Assembly (NCBI GenBank): GCA_001730095.1
Contig: MDLF01000085.1
Span: forward strand, 1-64,000
Direction: 5' to 3'
Origin: Rhodobacteraceae bacterium (ex Bugula neritina AB1)
GTDB lineage: Bacteria; Pseudomonadota; Alphaproteobacteria; Rhodobacterales; Rhodobacteraceae
DNA: 64,000 nucleotides
The position numbers and the translations under genes were made by a program. The notes under the pieces are model-generated. The model was given only the letters and a program-made list of their open reading frames with translations, had not been told where the DNA came from and searched no databases. This document shows, piece after piece, positions 1 to 7,907 of this stretch (positions within the stretch are counted from its first letter, which is position 1; the number at the start of each line of letters is the position of its first letter).

Positions 1-20
1 CACCGGTGAGATGAAAGAAA

Positions 21-45
21 GGGCCTCCTTTGGGAGGCCCTTTTT
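21..45. terminator. Bidirectional rho-independent terminator
   Basis: An 8-bp perfect stem (GGGCCTCC/GGAGGCCC, 21-28 and 33-40) with a 4-nt loop is followed by TTTTT on the plus strand and preceded by an A-rich run. It could end an upstream plus-strand gene outside the window and, on the minus strand, the TRAP operon. Confidence 0.8.
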
Positions 46-346
46 CTATGCGGCACAGCCAGAGACGCTTGTTGAACCTGTGGTGCGTTCCTGCCGGTCA
101 GGTCAACGAATACATCGACGCGTGCGTGCCGCTGAGCAGCCTGCCAGAGGGCGGCGGGCTGCAGGGGGAGCGCGGATAGGACGTCGTCTGGTTCAGAGAG
201 GCCTTGAAAGACCAAGGGGCACGCTTGCAGAGGGGGCTTGGATCACCGGTGTCGGGCGTACAACAAGGAAGGATAACATTGCAGGTGGGTGGCCGGGCCT
301 CGCTCATCAAGCCGCTTTGGCCCGGGGAAATGTGACAAGTGCTTGG
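46..346. other. Intergenic stretch without recognisable gene
   Basis: I see no credible gene between the terminator and the stop codon of the TRAP large permease. Short open frames here match no family I recognise and lack ribosome binding sites. Confidence 0.5.
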
Positions 347-1624
347 TTATCCGTATGGAATGAAAAGCACGATCTGCGGGAACAGATACAAGATGCCGAC
401 AAACAGAAGCATGATCAGCATGAAAGGCAGGGCGCCAAAGATAACGTCTTCGACCGGACCTCGCTTGCGCACACTTTGAACCACGAAAAGGTTCAAGCCT
501 ACGGGCGGGGTAATCAGAGCGATCTCCATCAGCAGCACAATCACGATACCGCACCAAACGGGATCAAAACCAGCCTGAACCATGATGGGCGCAATGATCG
601 GAACACTTGCCACCATCATCGAGAGGGTCTCCATGAACATGCCGAGAATGAAATAGAACAGAACAACCAGACCAAAGAGCGCGAGCGGCTCCAGGTTCAT
701 TCCCGCAATCCAGTTGCTGGCGGCCTGAGGCAATCCGATGGCCCCAAAAACAAGGTTGAGGAAATAGGCGCCGATCATAACAGCCATGATCATCGCGGTG
801 GTTTTCATCGCACCTTCAAAGGCGTCCAGGATAACCTTTGCGGACAGGCACCTGTAGCAGGCCGCGATTACCAGGGCCGCAAGCACACCCAGGGCGGCAG
901 CTTCGGTTGCGGTTGCCCAGCCCAGATAGATGGAGCCGATGACGGAGACAAAGATCGCCACGGGTGGCAACAGGTCCGGCAATGCTTGGAGTTTCTGCGC
1001 GCGTGTCGCAGTGTTTCTGGTCCCACCCCACTCAGGTTTCATGGTGCAGACGACCGCGACCAAAACCATAAATAGCGCCGCCAACAGAATGCCGGGGATC
1101 AGCCCTGCAAGATACAGTTTGGGAATGGAGGTCTCAGTCAGCACCCCATACAGGATGAGATTGACCGAAGGCGGGATCAAAATGCCCAATGTGCCGCCTG
1201 CGGCGATCGTTCCCAGAAACAGCCTCTCATTATAGGAGTTCTTTTCGACCTCCTCCAACGCCACCGTTCCTATGGTCGCAGCGGTGGCAACGCTGGAGCC
1301 CGAAGTCGCGGCGAACATTGTGCAGGCCGCGATATTGGAGTGCATCAGACCGCCGGGCAGCCATGGCATCCACAGGACCAGAGCCGTGTACATCCGCGAC
1401 GCCAGGCCAGAGCGCAAGAGGATCTCTCCAAGCAGCACGAACAGCGGGATGGCGATTAGCAGAAAATTGTTTGAAACCGTCCAGGCGATTTCTCCGATCG
1501 CAAAGTGCAAAGGCAGGGGAGAGAAAGTGCCGGACAGGATGAGCGCCACAAGGATCAGGGTTGCGGCCACAGGAATGCCAAGGAAAAGCAATCCAAGCAA
1601 ACTTCCCAAAGATGTTGCGATCAT
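347..1624 (-). CDS. dctM: TRAP transporter large permease (DctM family)
   Basis: 425 aa, the usual length of DctM. It is the 12-13 TM channel subunit of a tripartite ATP-independent periplasmic transporter, which drives solute uptake with an ion gradient using substrate delivered by the periplasmic DctP protein. The sequence is hydrophobic throughout and has typical DctM segments: an N-terminal GIPVAATLI helix, MFAATSGSSVATAATIG near residue 110, and LITPPVGLNLFVV near residue 370. The start overlaps the end of the small permease by 4 bp (ATGA), so the two are translationally coupled. Neighbouring dehydratase and RidA genes suggest the substrate is an amino acid or hydroxy-amino acid; this is inference. 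Confidence 0.93.
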   Translation of the reverse strand: MIATSLGSLLGLLFLGIPVAATLILVALILSGTFSPLPLHFAIGEIAWTVSNNFLLIAIPLFVLLGEILLRSGLASRMYTALVLWMPWLPGGLMHSNIAACTMFAATSGSSVATAATIGTVALEEVEKNSYNERLFLGTIAAGGTLGILIPPSVNLILYGVLTETSIPKLYLAGLIPGILLAALFMVLVAVVCTMKPEWGGTRNTATRAQKLQALPDLLPPVAIFVSVIGSIYLGWATATEAAALGVLAALVIAACYRCLSAKVILDAFEGAMKTTAMIMAVMIGAYFLNLVFGAIGLPQAASNWIAGMNLEPLALFGLVVLFYFILGMFMETLSMMVASVPIIAPIMVQAGFDPVWCGIVIVLLMEIALITPPVGLNLFVVQSVRKRGPVEDVIFGALPFMLIMLLFVGILYLFPQIVLFIPYG

Positions 1625-2238
1625 GGCTGATGTCCTTTGGATGTCTGAGGTGTTTCTGTGTGTTGCAGCTCCACTTCTTCCTGCACTTCTTCTTCAGCGC
1701 TCTTGATGCCTGCCAGCGCGCTGGCTGCTTTGCTGTCGCCTTTGGCAATCAAGGCGAGACAGCAGGCCAAAAGCACCAGACCAGAGAACAGCAGCATGAT
1801 CAGCCCGCCAAGCCATATGGCCTGGGGGTAAACCATGGGAATTTGCAGAGCTGAGGTGGAGCGGGATGAGGTCTGAACGGATTGTATAACCAGTTCAAAG
1901 CCAAAGAGGGTCACGACGGCAAAAACGGCAAGAAAGGCAATCAGGGCGGCAATATCCACCGTGAGCTGCATCCTGGCCGGAAAACGGACATAGGCCGTGT
2001 CCACGCGAATGTGCGTACGGTCCAGCAAGGCACCGCCAAGGGACCATGTGGTTGCGATGGCAAGCGCAAAACGGGCAAGTTCGTCTGCCCCGTCAATTGC
2101 TTTGTTGAAGACGACTCGCAGCAGGATGTCCGAGCCGATCAGGAGCGCTGCTGCAAGCATGACCGCCCCTCCCAGCCAAAGGCCAGATCGGGTGATCAGG
2201 CGATTATACCTGAGCGTATGTTGTATAAGCGGGCTCAT
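1621..2238 (-). CDS. dctQ: TRAP transporter small permease (DctQ family)
   Basis: 205 aa with four predicted membrane helices, as expected for DctQ, the small membrane subunit that pairs with DctM. Landmarks are the first helix (LWLGGAVMLAAALLIGSDILLR), RVVFNKAIDGADELARFALA and the WSLGGALLDRTHIRVD segment typical of the family. A charged glutamate-rich C-terminal tail (EEEVQEEVE, about residues 182-190) extends past the last helix and makes the protein slightly longer than average. It lies between dctP and dctM on the minus strand. Confidence 0.92.
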   Translation of the reverse strand: MSPLIQHTLRYNRLITRSGLWLGGAVMLAAALLIGSDILLRVVFNKAIDGADELARFALAIATTWSLGGALLDRTHIRVDTAYVRFPARMQLTVDIAALIAFLAVFAVVTLFGFELVIQSVQTSSRSTSALQIPMVYPQAIWLGGLIMLLFSGLVLLACCLALIAKGDSKAASALAGIKSAEEEVQEEVELQHTETPQTSKGHQP

Positions 2239-2308
2239 CCTGTGGCTTTCCGATTTGCTTAGAAATGTGTGCTAAAGAAATGACATCCAGGAAGTGGGAT
2301 GACATACA

Positions 2309-2334
2309 GGCCGCACCGCTTACGCGGTACGGCC
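2309..2334 (-). promoter_or_regulatory. Intercistronic stem-loop between dctP and dctQ
   Basis: Two 11-nt arms (2309-2319 and 2324-2334, one mismatch) around a 4-nt loop lie between the binding-protein gene and the permease genes. No T-run follows on the minus strand, so it is more likely an mRNA-stabilising or attenuating hairpin that raises binding-protein expression above permease expression than a full terminator. On the plus strand it is followed by CCTTTT. Confidence 0.5.
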
Positions 2335-2349
2335 CCTTTTGGTCCAGAT

Positions 2350-3399
2350 TTAGTTCGCCTGGATCGTCTGGTTGATTGTTGCACCGATGTTGCTGTTCCA
2401 GTTCGCAGTGCATTCGGCACCGCAACGCTCGGCCCAGCCGGGAAGAACCGTTTCGCTCACAATTTCGGCCGCCCGCTGCAGGTCAGCGTCGCTGGGGTAG
2501 TTCAGTTTGATTGTTGCCGATTTCCCCAAAGTACAGCCATCCTGACCAGAGTTGCACACCTCTGACTGGTTGATACTTTCGGCAAGCGTCGCCCACATCT
2601 TGTCTTCATAGGCCGCAAACTGTTCGGTCAGGAAAGATTGCGTCGCCTCTGGCAGGCCATCCCAGCGGGACTTGTTCACTGCAACCACGTTGAACGACCA
2701 GCCCAGCGGGAGCATGAAGACGCTGTCAGTCACTTCTGGCCAGCCAGCCGAGTTGCCGCTGAGCGAACCGGTCACGGCACAGTCAACAACCCCGTTGTTC
2801 AGCGCAGGCACGACTTCGGAGAAAGAAATCGAAACGGATGTCGCGCCGACACCAGAGATAAAGTCACGCAGCGTGTTGTTGTAAACGCGGATCTTTTTCC
2901 CTTCGAGATCGGCAATGCTGCCAACATCTCCCCGGCACCAGATGACCTGGGGGGTATTCGCGCCGATTGCCAGCAATTTGGTGTTCCAGTTGTTTTCCAT
3001 CCGCTCGTTCAGGACGGATTTATATGCAGAACAGGCTTCCCGTGCGAGTTCGGCAGTTGGCAGCGTGCCCGCCAGGTCGCAGGCTTCGAACCGCGGATCG
3101 TCACCAGCCATTTTGGTGATATCCATGCCCGCAAAATCCATCACACCCAGCTTCATCAAACGCAGCATGGACTGGTCATCCAGGCCCATCTGTTCGATCG
3201 GTGTCAGGTCGGCCGTCAGCTTGCCCCCGGAATTTGAAGGCAGAATGTCTGTCCAGAATGGTTTCTCATCATAAATGGCAACCGGAATGGTGGACGCAAT
3301 GCCGACCACTTTGAAGTGGTCCTTTTCCAGCTCTTGCGCGGCGGCAGGTGCGACGGCAACGGCGCCGGCGAGCAGGGCTGCACTGGTTATTGTTTTCAT
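2350..3399 (-). CDS. dctP: TRAP transporter substrate-binding protein (DctP family)
   Basis: 349 aa periplasmic solute-binding subunit. Residues 1-21 form a clear Sec signal peptide (MKTITSAALLAGAVAVAPAA, cleavage before QELEKD). Typical DctP features follow, including GKKIRVYNNTLRDFISGVGA near residue 170 and the substrate-carboxylate region. It is the first TRAP gene after ridA, separated from dctQM by a stem-loop. The ligand cannot be read from sequence alone; the linked dehydratase, RidA and D-glutamate-cyclase-like genes point to an amino-acid-like solute. Confidence 0.9.
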   Translation of the reverse strand: MKTITSAALLAGAVAVAPAAAQELEKDHFKVVGIASTIPVAIYDEKPFWTDILPSNSGGKLTADLTPIEQMGLDDQSMLRLMKLGVMDFAGMDITKMAGDDPRFEACDLAGTLPTAELAREACSAYKSVLNERMENNWNTKLLAIGANTPQVIWCRGDVGSIADLEGKKIRVYNNTLRDFISGVGATSVSISFSEVVPALNNGVVDCAVTGSLSGNSAGWPEVTDSVFMLPLGWSFNVVAVNKSRWDGLPEATQSFLTEQFAAYEDKMWATLAESINQSEVCNSGQDGCTLGKSATIKLNYPSDADLQRAAEIVSETVLPGWAERCGAECTANWNSNIGATINQTIQAN

Positions 3400-3459
3400 T
3401 TCAGATTTCCTCCGTTGGATAGTTTTGAATTGTGGGTAAGGTGGCGTTCTCTCGGCAAG

Positions 3460-3933
3460 TCACGCATCCGTTGCGACTTCGAAAACGGCCTCGATCTCTA
3501 CGGCCATGCCTGATGGCAGCGCGTGTGTGCCAGAAGCAATGCGGGCATGGGCCCCTGCCGGGCCAAAGACATCGCAGATGAGATCGGAGGCGGCGTTCAG
3601 AACCTTGGCCTGAGCTTCAAAATCAACTGTGCAGCGTACCAACCCAGCCAATCGGATCACGCCAGTTACCCGATCCAGATCGCCATCGCAGGCGTTGCGC
3701 AGCTGACCAAGCAGGTTCAGCGCGCACAGGCGGGCCGCATCCTGTGCCTGTTCAAGCGTCAGGTCCTGACCAACGATACCCTTGTAGACAAGTTCACCCG
3801 CATTTCGCGGACCCTGGCCCGCAATAAACACCAGATTCCCGGTTTTGCGGTAGGGCAGGTAGTTCCCCTGGGGGGGATTGCTTGCAGGCAACTCGATCCC
3901 AAGTTCAGCGAGGCGGCTATCGATTTTTCCCAT
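3460..3933 (-). CDS. RidA/YjgF-family enamine/imine deaminase
   Basis: 157 aa. RidA proteins hydrolyse reactive 2-aminoacrylate and related enamines released by PLP-dependent dehydratases, yielding 2-keto acids and ammonia. The opening LPASNPPQGNYLPYRKTGN and the segment FIAGQGPR are typical of the longer YjgF-like subgroup. The open frame runs further upstream into the neighbouring gene; I chose the ATG at 3933 because the family profile begins there and it lies just after the stop of the upstream gene (8-bp gap). Being in one operon with a serine/threonine-dehydratase-like enzyme fits enamine clearance. Confidence 0.88.
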   Translation of the reverse strand: MGKIDSRLAELGIELPASNPPQGNYLPYRKTGNLVFIAGQGPRNAGELVYKGIVGQDLTLEQAQDAARLCALNLLGQLRNACDGDLDRVTGVIRLAGLVRCTVDFEAQAKVLNAASDLICDVFGPAGAHARIASGTHALPSGMAVEIEAVFEVATDA

Positions 3934-3941
3934 TGCTTTTG

Positions 3942-5009
3942 TCACTTCTGCTGGCGCCAGTCGCCGCTGTCGCCCTTCCATCCGGTTACCCGGCCGTTCA
4001 GGCGGTCCAGCGTATTGCGCAGACTGTCGATCAGACCGGCCCATTCCTTGGCCGAAATGCCATCCACTGCCGGTTCTGGGGCCATGAACATGCCGTCCAC
4101 GCCGCCGAAGGTGACACATTGTTCAATGCAGCGGACTTCCAGTTCCGCGCTGTGGAACACGTTGGGCTTTTCCAGCAGAGCCGAAAGTGCAGCGACCAGC
4201 CCGGTCGCGCCCCAGTTCGAAACATTGGAGACGATCAGATGATCCGCAGCCATGACTGCCGCAACGCCGCCCCGGCCCGGGATGCCGCTGTCTTTGGCTT
4301 TTGGGCTGAAGGTGCGCAGATCCTCCGCAATCACACCCATGCCCATTTCGTTGCCGCCGTCGCCGATCGCAATAAAGGGGATGTCTTGTGCTTTTGCAGC
4401 CGTGAAGAACTGATCCAGGTCAGCCACCAAACCGTCAAGCGGGCGGCCGCCCAAGCCATTGTACAGGCCATGGTCATTCATACCGGGCCGTTCAATCGAG
4501 ACCACAACCGAAGGTTTGGTGATGTTCAACAGCGCATCGGTGATTTTTCTGCAGCCGTCATCGTCTTTGGGAACGGTGCGGATGTAAACTGGACGGATAA
4601 ATTCAATCGGGCGGACGACGCCGTCTTCCGGGAAGGGCAGGGGCGAAAGACCGGCACCCCGGCATGTCCCGGCCATCATTTCTTCCCAGTCCTCATCAAC
4701 CAGGATTACCGATTCAATCCCCAGGCCAAGGAACAAAGCCCGCGCCAGCAGCGCTGCGCCGACCGGGCCATCGGTTTCCGGAACACCGGCGCCCTCGGGG
4801 AAACCGGTTGCAATCACGACCGGCCCGCCGTGCTCCCGGACATTTTTGACCAGAATTTCTGCGCCGCCCATACAGGCGGGGCCAGGCTGCTGCGCTTGCA
4901 GGGCTGTGTAGATTTTGTCGATCAGACCAACGCCGGTCAGATCCAGCGTCATGAAATCTTCGATGGTTTTGGCGATCAAGGCGCCCTTTTGACTTTGCAA
5001 ATCAAGCAT
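3942..5009 (-). CDS. D-glutamate cyclase-like protein (DUF4392)
   Basis: 355 aa. It resembles the DUF4392 / D-glutamate cyclase C-terminal-like family, related to mammalian DGLUCY, which converts D-glutamate to 5-oxo-D-proline. Seen in the sequence: VVIATGFPEGAGVPETDGPVGA with glycine-rich turns (about residues 63-84), SIERPGMNDHGLYNG near 168 and GDGGNEMGMG near 215. The ATG at 5009 is preceded by AGGA at good spacing; an upstream in-frame extension overlaps the preceding gene and was rejected. It sits between the PLP dehydratase (13-bp gap) and ridA (8-bp gap), so all three are probably co-transcribed. Activity on D-glutamate is a family inference; the true substrate may differ. Confidence 0.75.
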   Translation of the reverse strand: MLDLQSQKGALIAKTIEDFMTLDLTGVGLIDKIYTALQAQQPGPACMGGAEILVKNVREHGGPVVIATGFPEGAGVPETDGPVGAALLARALFLGLGIESVILVDEDWEEMMAGTCRGAGLSPLPFPEDGVVRPIEFIRPVYIRTVPKDDDGCRKITDALLNITKPSVVVSIERPGMNDHGLYNGLGGRPLDGLVADLDQFFTAAKAQDIPFIAIGDGGNEMGMGVIAEDLRTFSPKAKDSGIPGRGGVAAVMAADHLIVSNVSNWGATGLVAALSALLEKPNVFHSAELEVRCIEQCVTFGGVDGMFMAPEPAVDGISAKEWAGLIDSLRNTLDRLNGRVTGWKGDSGDWRQQK

Positions 5010-5022
5010 ATTCTTTTCCTGC

Positions 5023-6042
5023 TTATTGATTTGGAGCTGCCGGAGGCAGTTCGGAAACAAGATAGGTGGCGTATTTTTCAGGATCGACATTGCCGCCGCT
5101 CAAGAGAATGCCCGTTGTGCGGCCCGCAGTTTCGATTTTGCCGGCCAGAACAGCAGCGAGCGCAGCAGCGCCACCGGGTTCGACGACAAGTTTCAGGTTT
5201 TTATAGGCAAACTGGATGGCGGCGATCACTTCATCATTCGTGACTGTCAGCCCAGCTTTCAGATGCGACTGGCACAGCGGGAAAGTATGTTGGCCCGGAA
5301 CAGTCACCAGCAGGGCATCGCAAATGGACGTCAGAACGGGGGAGGCCGTAACACGTTCACCTGCCGCCAGAGACTGTGCCATGCCATCGAACCCTTCGGG
5401 CTCCACACTGAACACCTCTGTGTCGGGGTTAACAGCATGGACACCCGTCGCCGCACCGGAGACCAGACCACCACCAGAACAACTGAACAGCGCGGCATCA
5501 AGAGGAGCCTCCATCGCCTGGGCTTGCTCGGAGAATTCGGCACCCAAAGTTGACTGGCCAGTGATGACGTAGGGATCATCATAGGGCGGAATGATGACAG
5601 CCCCGGTTTCAGCAGCGATCTGCGCACCGATTTCCTCGCGCACTTCTTTGGTCTTGTCATAAAGCCGTACAGTCGCGCCATTTGCCCGCACGCCGTTGAT
5701 CTTGGCCTTGGGGGCCTCCTGCGGCATCAGGATTGTTGCGTCGATGCCCAGTTCCTTGGCGACATATGACAGGGCAAGTCCGTGATTGCCGGAAGACCAG
5801 GCAACAACGCCGCCGGCCTTTTCTGCCTTGGTCAGTTGCAGAACACGGTTGATCGCCCCGCGAAATTTGAAAGAGCCCGAGCGCTGAAGTATCTCAGGTT
5901 TGATCAGAACTCTGCCGCCTACACGCCGGTTGAGTTCTTCGTTTTCCAGAACAGGAGTTGCAACCGCATAGGGGGCGATACGTGCCCTTGCCGCGGAGAT
6001 ATCTGCTGGACTTGGTTCAAAGTGTTTTTCGCTTGCCGACAC
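5023..6042 (-). CDS. PLP-dependent threonine/serine dehydratase-like enzyme
   Basis: 339 aa fold-type II PLP enzyme of the threonine ammonia-lyase / serine dehydratase / serine racemase group. The PLP-binding lysine is in GSFKFRGA (K59), the substrate loop is SSGNHG (residues 83-88), and the phosphate-binding loop is SGGGL (189-193). It has no C-terminal ACT regulatory domain, so it is a catabolic-type rather than biosynthetic IlvA. The start is GTG with AGGAG about 10 nt upstream. Expected chemistry is beta-elimination on a hydroxy-amino acid, giving an enamine that the downstream RidA would clear. Erythro-3-hydroxyaspartate dehydratase or racemase activity is an alternative. Confidence 0.88.
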   Translation of the reverse strand: MSASEKHFEPSPADISAARARIAPYAVATPVLENEELNRRVGGRVLIKPEILQRSGSFKFRGAINRVLQLTKAEKAGGVVAWSSGNHGLALSYVAKELGIDATILMPQEAPKAKINGVRANGATVRLYDKTKEVREEIGAQIAAETGAVIIPPYDDPYVITGQSTLGAEFSEQAQAMEAPLDAALFSCSGGGLVSGAATGVHAVNPDTEVFSVEPEGFDGMAQSLAAGERVTASPVLTSICDALLVTVPGQHTFPLCQSHLKAGLTVTNDEVIAAIQFAYKNLKLVVEPGGAAALAAVLAGKIETAGRTTGILLSGGNVDPEKYATYLVSELPPAAPNQ

Positions 6043-6154
6043 TTTATTCAGTCTCCTGACGTTAAGTTGTCAGCAAGACAAGCACAACATAGATATTACG
6101 CAAAATTATTTATAAGAATGAATTAATATAAGTAAACATAATAGCTGATCTGTT
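6043..6154 (-). promoter_or_regulatory. AT-rich probable promoter of the dehydratase/TRAP operon
   Basis: This 112-bp gap between the lysR stop and the GTG start is markedly AT-rich compared with its surroundings (about 6085-6145). It is the natural place for the operon promoter and a LysR binding site. I cannot define exact -35/-10 boxes. Confidence 0.4.
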
Positions 6155-7063
6155 TCAAGGCCAGATCGGCGCTCTCTTCTGTGCAACATTTTGCGCAATC
6201 TCAGTGATTTCACCCAACATGCCGCTGCCAGGGCTGTAGGGGTAAAACCCAAAAAAACAAAGAGGATCCAAGGAGATGTCACTTGTCAGGCAAGTGAAGT
6301 CAGTTGCGGCGTCGCGCGGCGCCAGGCCCGAGTGAATTGCGCCATCTGCAACAAGAGCAACACCGGTGCCATCCAGGGTCATACTGCGGATCGTTGCCAG
6401 CGATGTTGAGGTGATGATTTTCGGAGCTTCCCCCAGCAGCCGATACAGCGCCTCTCTCAATGCGCCGTAAGGATAGGCGCGTTTGGGATAAGTTATCACC
6501 GGGAGGCGCAAGAGATCCTCCACCGTCAGATGCCCACTCGGCACAAGGCCTGGCACGCAATAGAACTTCAGGGGGAAAGCCCCCAGCTGGATTGAGGCGT
6601 AGTCACTGCTTGGCGCAGGGCCCAGCATGAAAGATAAATCCAGTTCTCCGGCTTCAAGCGCTGCTTTCAGGGCTGATGTCACATCGACTTCGATCTCAAA
6701 TCGGACCCGGGGAAACTTGAGCCGCACCTGGCTTAAAAATTCGGAAAGCCAGATCTGCGCGATTGTCTCCGAAACCCCCAAGCGGACAATACGGGCCTGT
6801 TTCTGATGCAGCTCCAAATCCGTTTCAAGCGCCGCTACCTGCCGCAGGATCGTTTCACAATGCCTAAGCAGAAGTTGCCCGTCGCTGGTCGGGGTTATGG
6901 GTTTGATCTTGCGATTCAGCAGCGACTTCCCAAACAGCGTTTCGAGCGCAGAAATGCGTTGGGACACGTTTGGTTGTGTCATATTCAGCCGTTCTGCAGC
7001 GGCAGAAAAGTTGCCAAGCTTGCATACCCAGAAAAAGACCTGAAGTGATTTGAAATTTTGCAT
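6155..7063 (-). CDS. LysR-family transcriptional regulator
   Basis: 302 aa. The N-terminal winged helix-turn-helix (residues 1-60) contains LGNFSAAAERLNMTQPNVSQR, the LysR recognition-helix pattern, followed by a periplasmic-binding-like effector domain (about 90-300). It lies directly upstream of, and in the same direction as, the dehydratase-TRAP cluster, so it is probably its regulator; most LysR genes are divergent, so this tandem layout is slightly atypical. Confidence 0.92.
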   Translation of the reverse strand: MQNFKSLQVFFWVCKLGNFSAAAERLNMTQPNVSQRISALETLFGKSLLNRKIKPITPTSDGQLLLRHCETILRQVAALETDLELHQKQARIVRLGVSETIAQIWLSEFLSQVRLKFPRVRFEIEVDVTSALKAALEAGELDLSFMLGPAPSSDYASIQLGAFPLKFYCVPGLVPSGHLTVEDLLRLPVITYPKRAYPYGALREALYRLLGEAPKIITSTSLATIRSMTLDGTGVALVADGAIHSGLAPRDAATDFTCLTSDISLDPLCFFGFYPYSPGSGMLGEITEIAQNVAQKRAPIWP

Positions 7064-7304
7064 ATGGGCTTCTTTGGGAGCTGAAAGTTGGAGTTCGTCA
7101 AAATGCTGCCGAGCAGAACTGACTGCAGCGAGTTCAGCTTTTGAAAGGCATTCCTTTACAGGAGCTTAGCCACATAAATCGAAACTGAAACGCCGCCGGT
7201 TAGCGCAAGTTGATTTCAGATTGATACGCGACAATCTCTTCAGTTTCCAGTGGCGCATAGTGACCTAGACATACAGCGTGTTATGGCCTCGTCGATTGCG
7301 GTAC

Positions 7305-7320
7305 GGATTTGTTGCGCAAA
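7305..7320 (+). repeat. Left terminal inverted repeat of IS5-family remnant
   Basis: 16 nt that match the inverted right tip (7845-7859 plus 12377) at 15 of 16 positions. Confidence 0.75.
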
Positions 7321-7329
7321 AAGAAGTTG

Positions 7330-7795
7330 AAGGGCAGGCTTCCCCTGTCCCCAGACGGGCAAATCCTGTGGCTTCTGTGACAGGAATGCCGTGCGCGGTG
7401 TGGCCGTTTAGGGCGGCAGCGCGGATCTAGGGTTTTGCAGCCTGGCGATCGAAATCACGCGCCATGAGGCTCTGCCCCAGCAGCTTTACGCAATGCATTT
7501 TCATGTAGGCGCGACTTCGGCCGTGGTATCTACGCCACTTTCGCTAGATGGCGCGGCCAAGGTCTTCTGGCGTCTGCTCAGCGTATTGAAATCTGGCGCC
7601 ACCCAGTCAAAACCGACCAGATGCGGCGGGTTTTCTACAAACCCGTTCGTCTCAAGAAGGGTCATACCGAAGAGCAATTTCATCGTCAGCCAGCTCTGGA
7701 TCGTACCAGATCACAAGGGAGTCGCGCTGTTTCGGCGCCGCGTTTTAGACCGGCTAATTCTTGGTCTTTTAGCCCAGCGGGATGGGTCTGCTCAT
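7330..7795 (-). pseudogene. Broken IS5-family transposase
   Basis: Minus-strand translation from the ATG at 7795 gives MSRPIPLG*KTKN*PV*NAA, where stops replace the Tyr, Trp and Tyr expected in this IS5 group. KQRDSLVIWYDPE follows, then LLFGMTLLETNGFVENPPHL and VAPDFNTLSRRQKTLA, all typical of the N-terminal half. The central catalytic region is missing. The C-terminal end reappears at about 7500-7330 as MHCVKLLGQ, LMARDFDRQ and LNGHTAHGIPVTEATG. Several stops plus a large deletion make this a dead gene. Confidence 0.8.
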
Positions 7796-7844
7796 GCCAG
7801 CCAGTAACCGTGCTGGTTTCAGGTGAAGAAGCCGACATCCAGCC

Positions 7845-7859
7845 TTTGCGCAACAAAGC
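7845..7859 (-). repeat. Right terminal inverted repeat of IS5 remnant, split by a transposon
   Basis: TTTGCGCAACAAAGC, continued by CC at 12377-12378 after the transposon. The Tn5053-like element inserted within this tip. Confidence 0.7.
7853..7859. repeat. Target-site duplication, left copy (ACAAAGC)
   Basis: Seven bases abutting the left transposon end, repeated exactly at 12370-12376. This is longer than the 5 bp usual for Tn5053/Tn7-like elements. Confidence 0.65.
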
Positions 7860-7907
7860 TGTGAACTTGATCGCTATGTGGCGGTCTTTTTTGATCGCTA
7901 ATTGACG
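7860..7907 (+). repeat. Left terminal inverted repeat of the transposon
   Basis: Matches the reverse complement of 12322-12369 with about 4 mismatches in 48. It contains two direct copies of TTGATCGCTA (7867-7876 and 7891-7900), 24 bp apart, likely transposase-binding sites. The stop codon of the ATPase gene lies inside this repeat. Confidence 0.88.

Larger units (their letters stand above)
7305..7859 (-). mobile_element. Remnant of an IS5-family insertion sequence
   Basis: Both tips survive: GGATTTGTTGCGCAAA (7305-7320) and, inverted, TTTGCGCAACAAAGC (7845-7859). The final CC of the right tip now lies beyond the inserted transposon at 12377-12378. Between them are a broken transposase gene and a large internal deletion: about 550 bp remain, against more than 1 kb for intact relatives. 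Confidence 0.8.

Noticed and set aside
11-1075. 354-codon plus-strand open frame at the left edge
   Set aside because: Runs through a terminator and antisense to dctM; rich in His/Gln/Arg as shadow frames are.
3882-5243. 453-codon plus-strand open frame
   Set aside because: Antisense to the D-glutamate-cyclase-like gene and the dehydratase 3' end, both of which have family motifs.
7855-7859. 5-bp target duplication as in classical Tn5053/Tn7
   Set aside because: AAAGC on the left does not match the five bases abutting the right end (ACAAA). Only the 7-bp ACAAAGC repeat abuts both ends.
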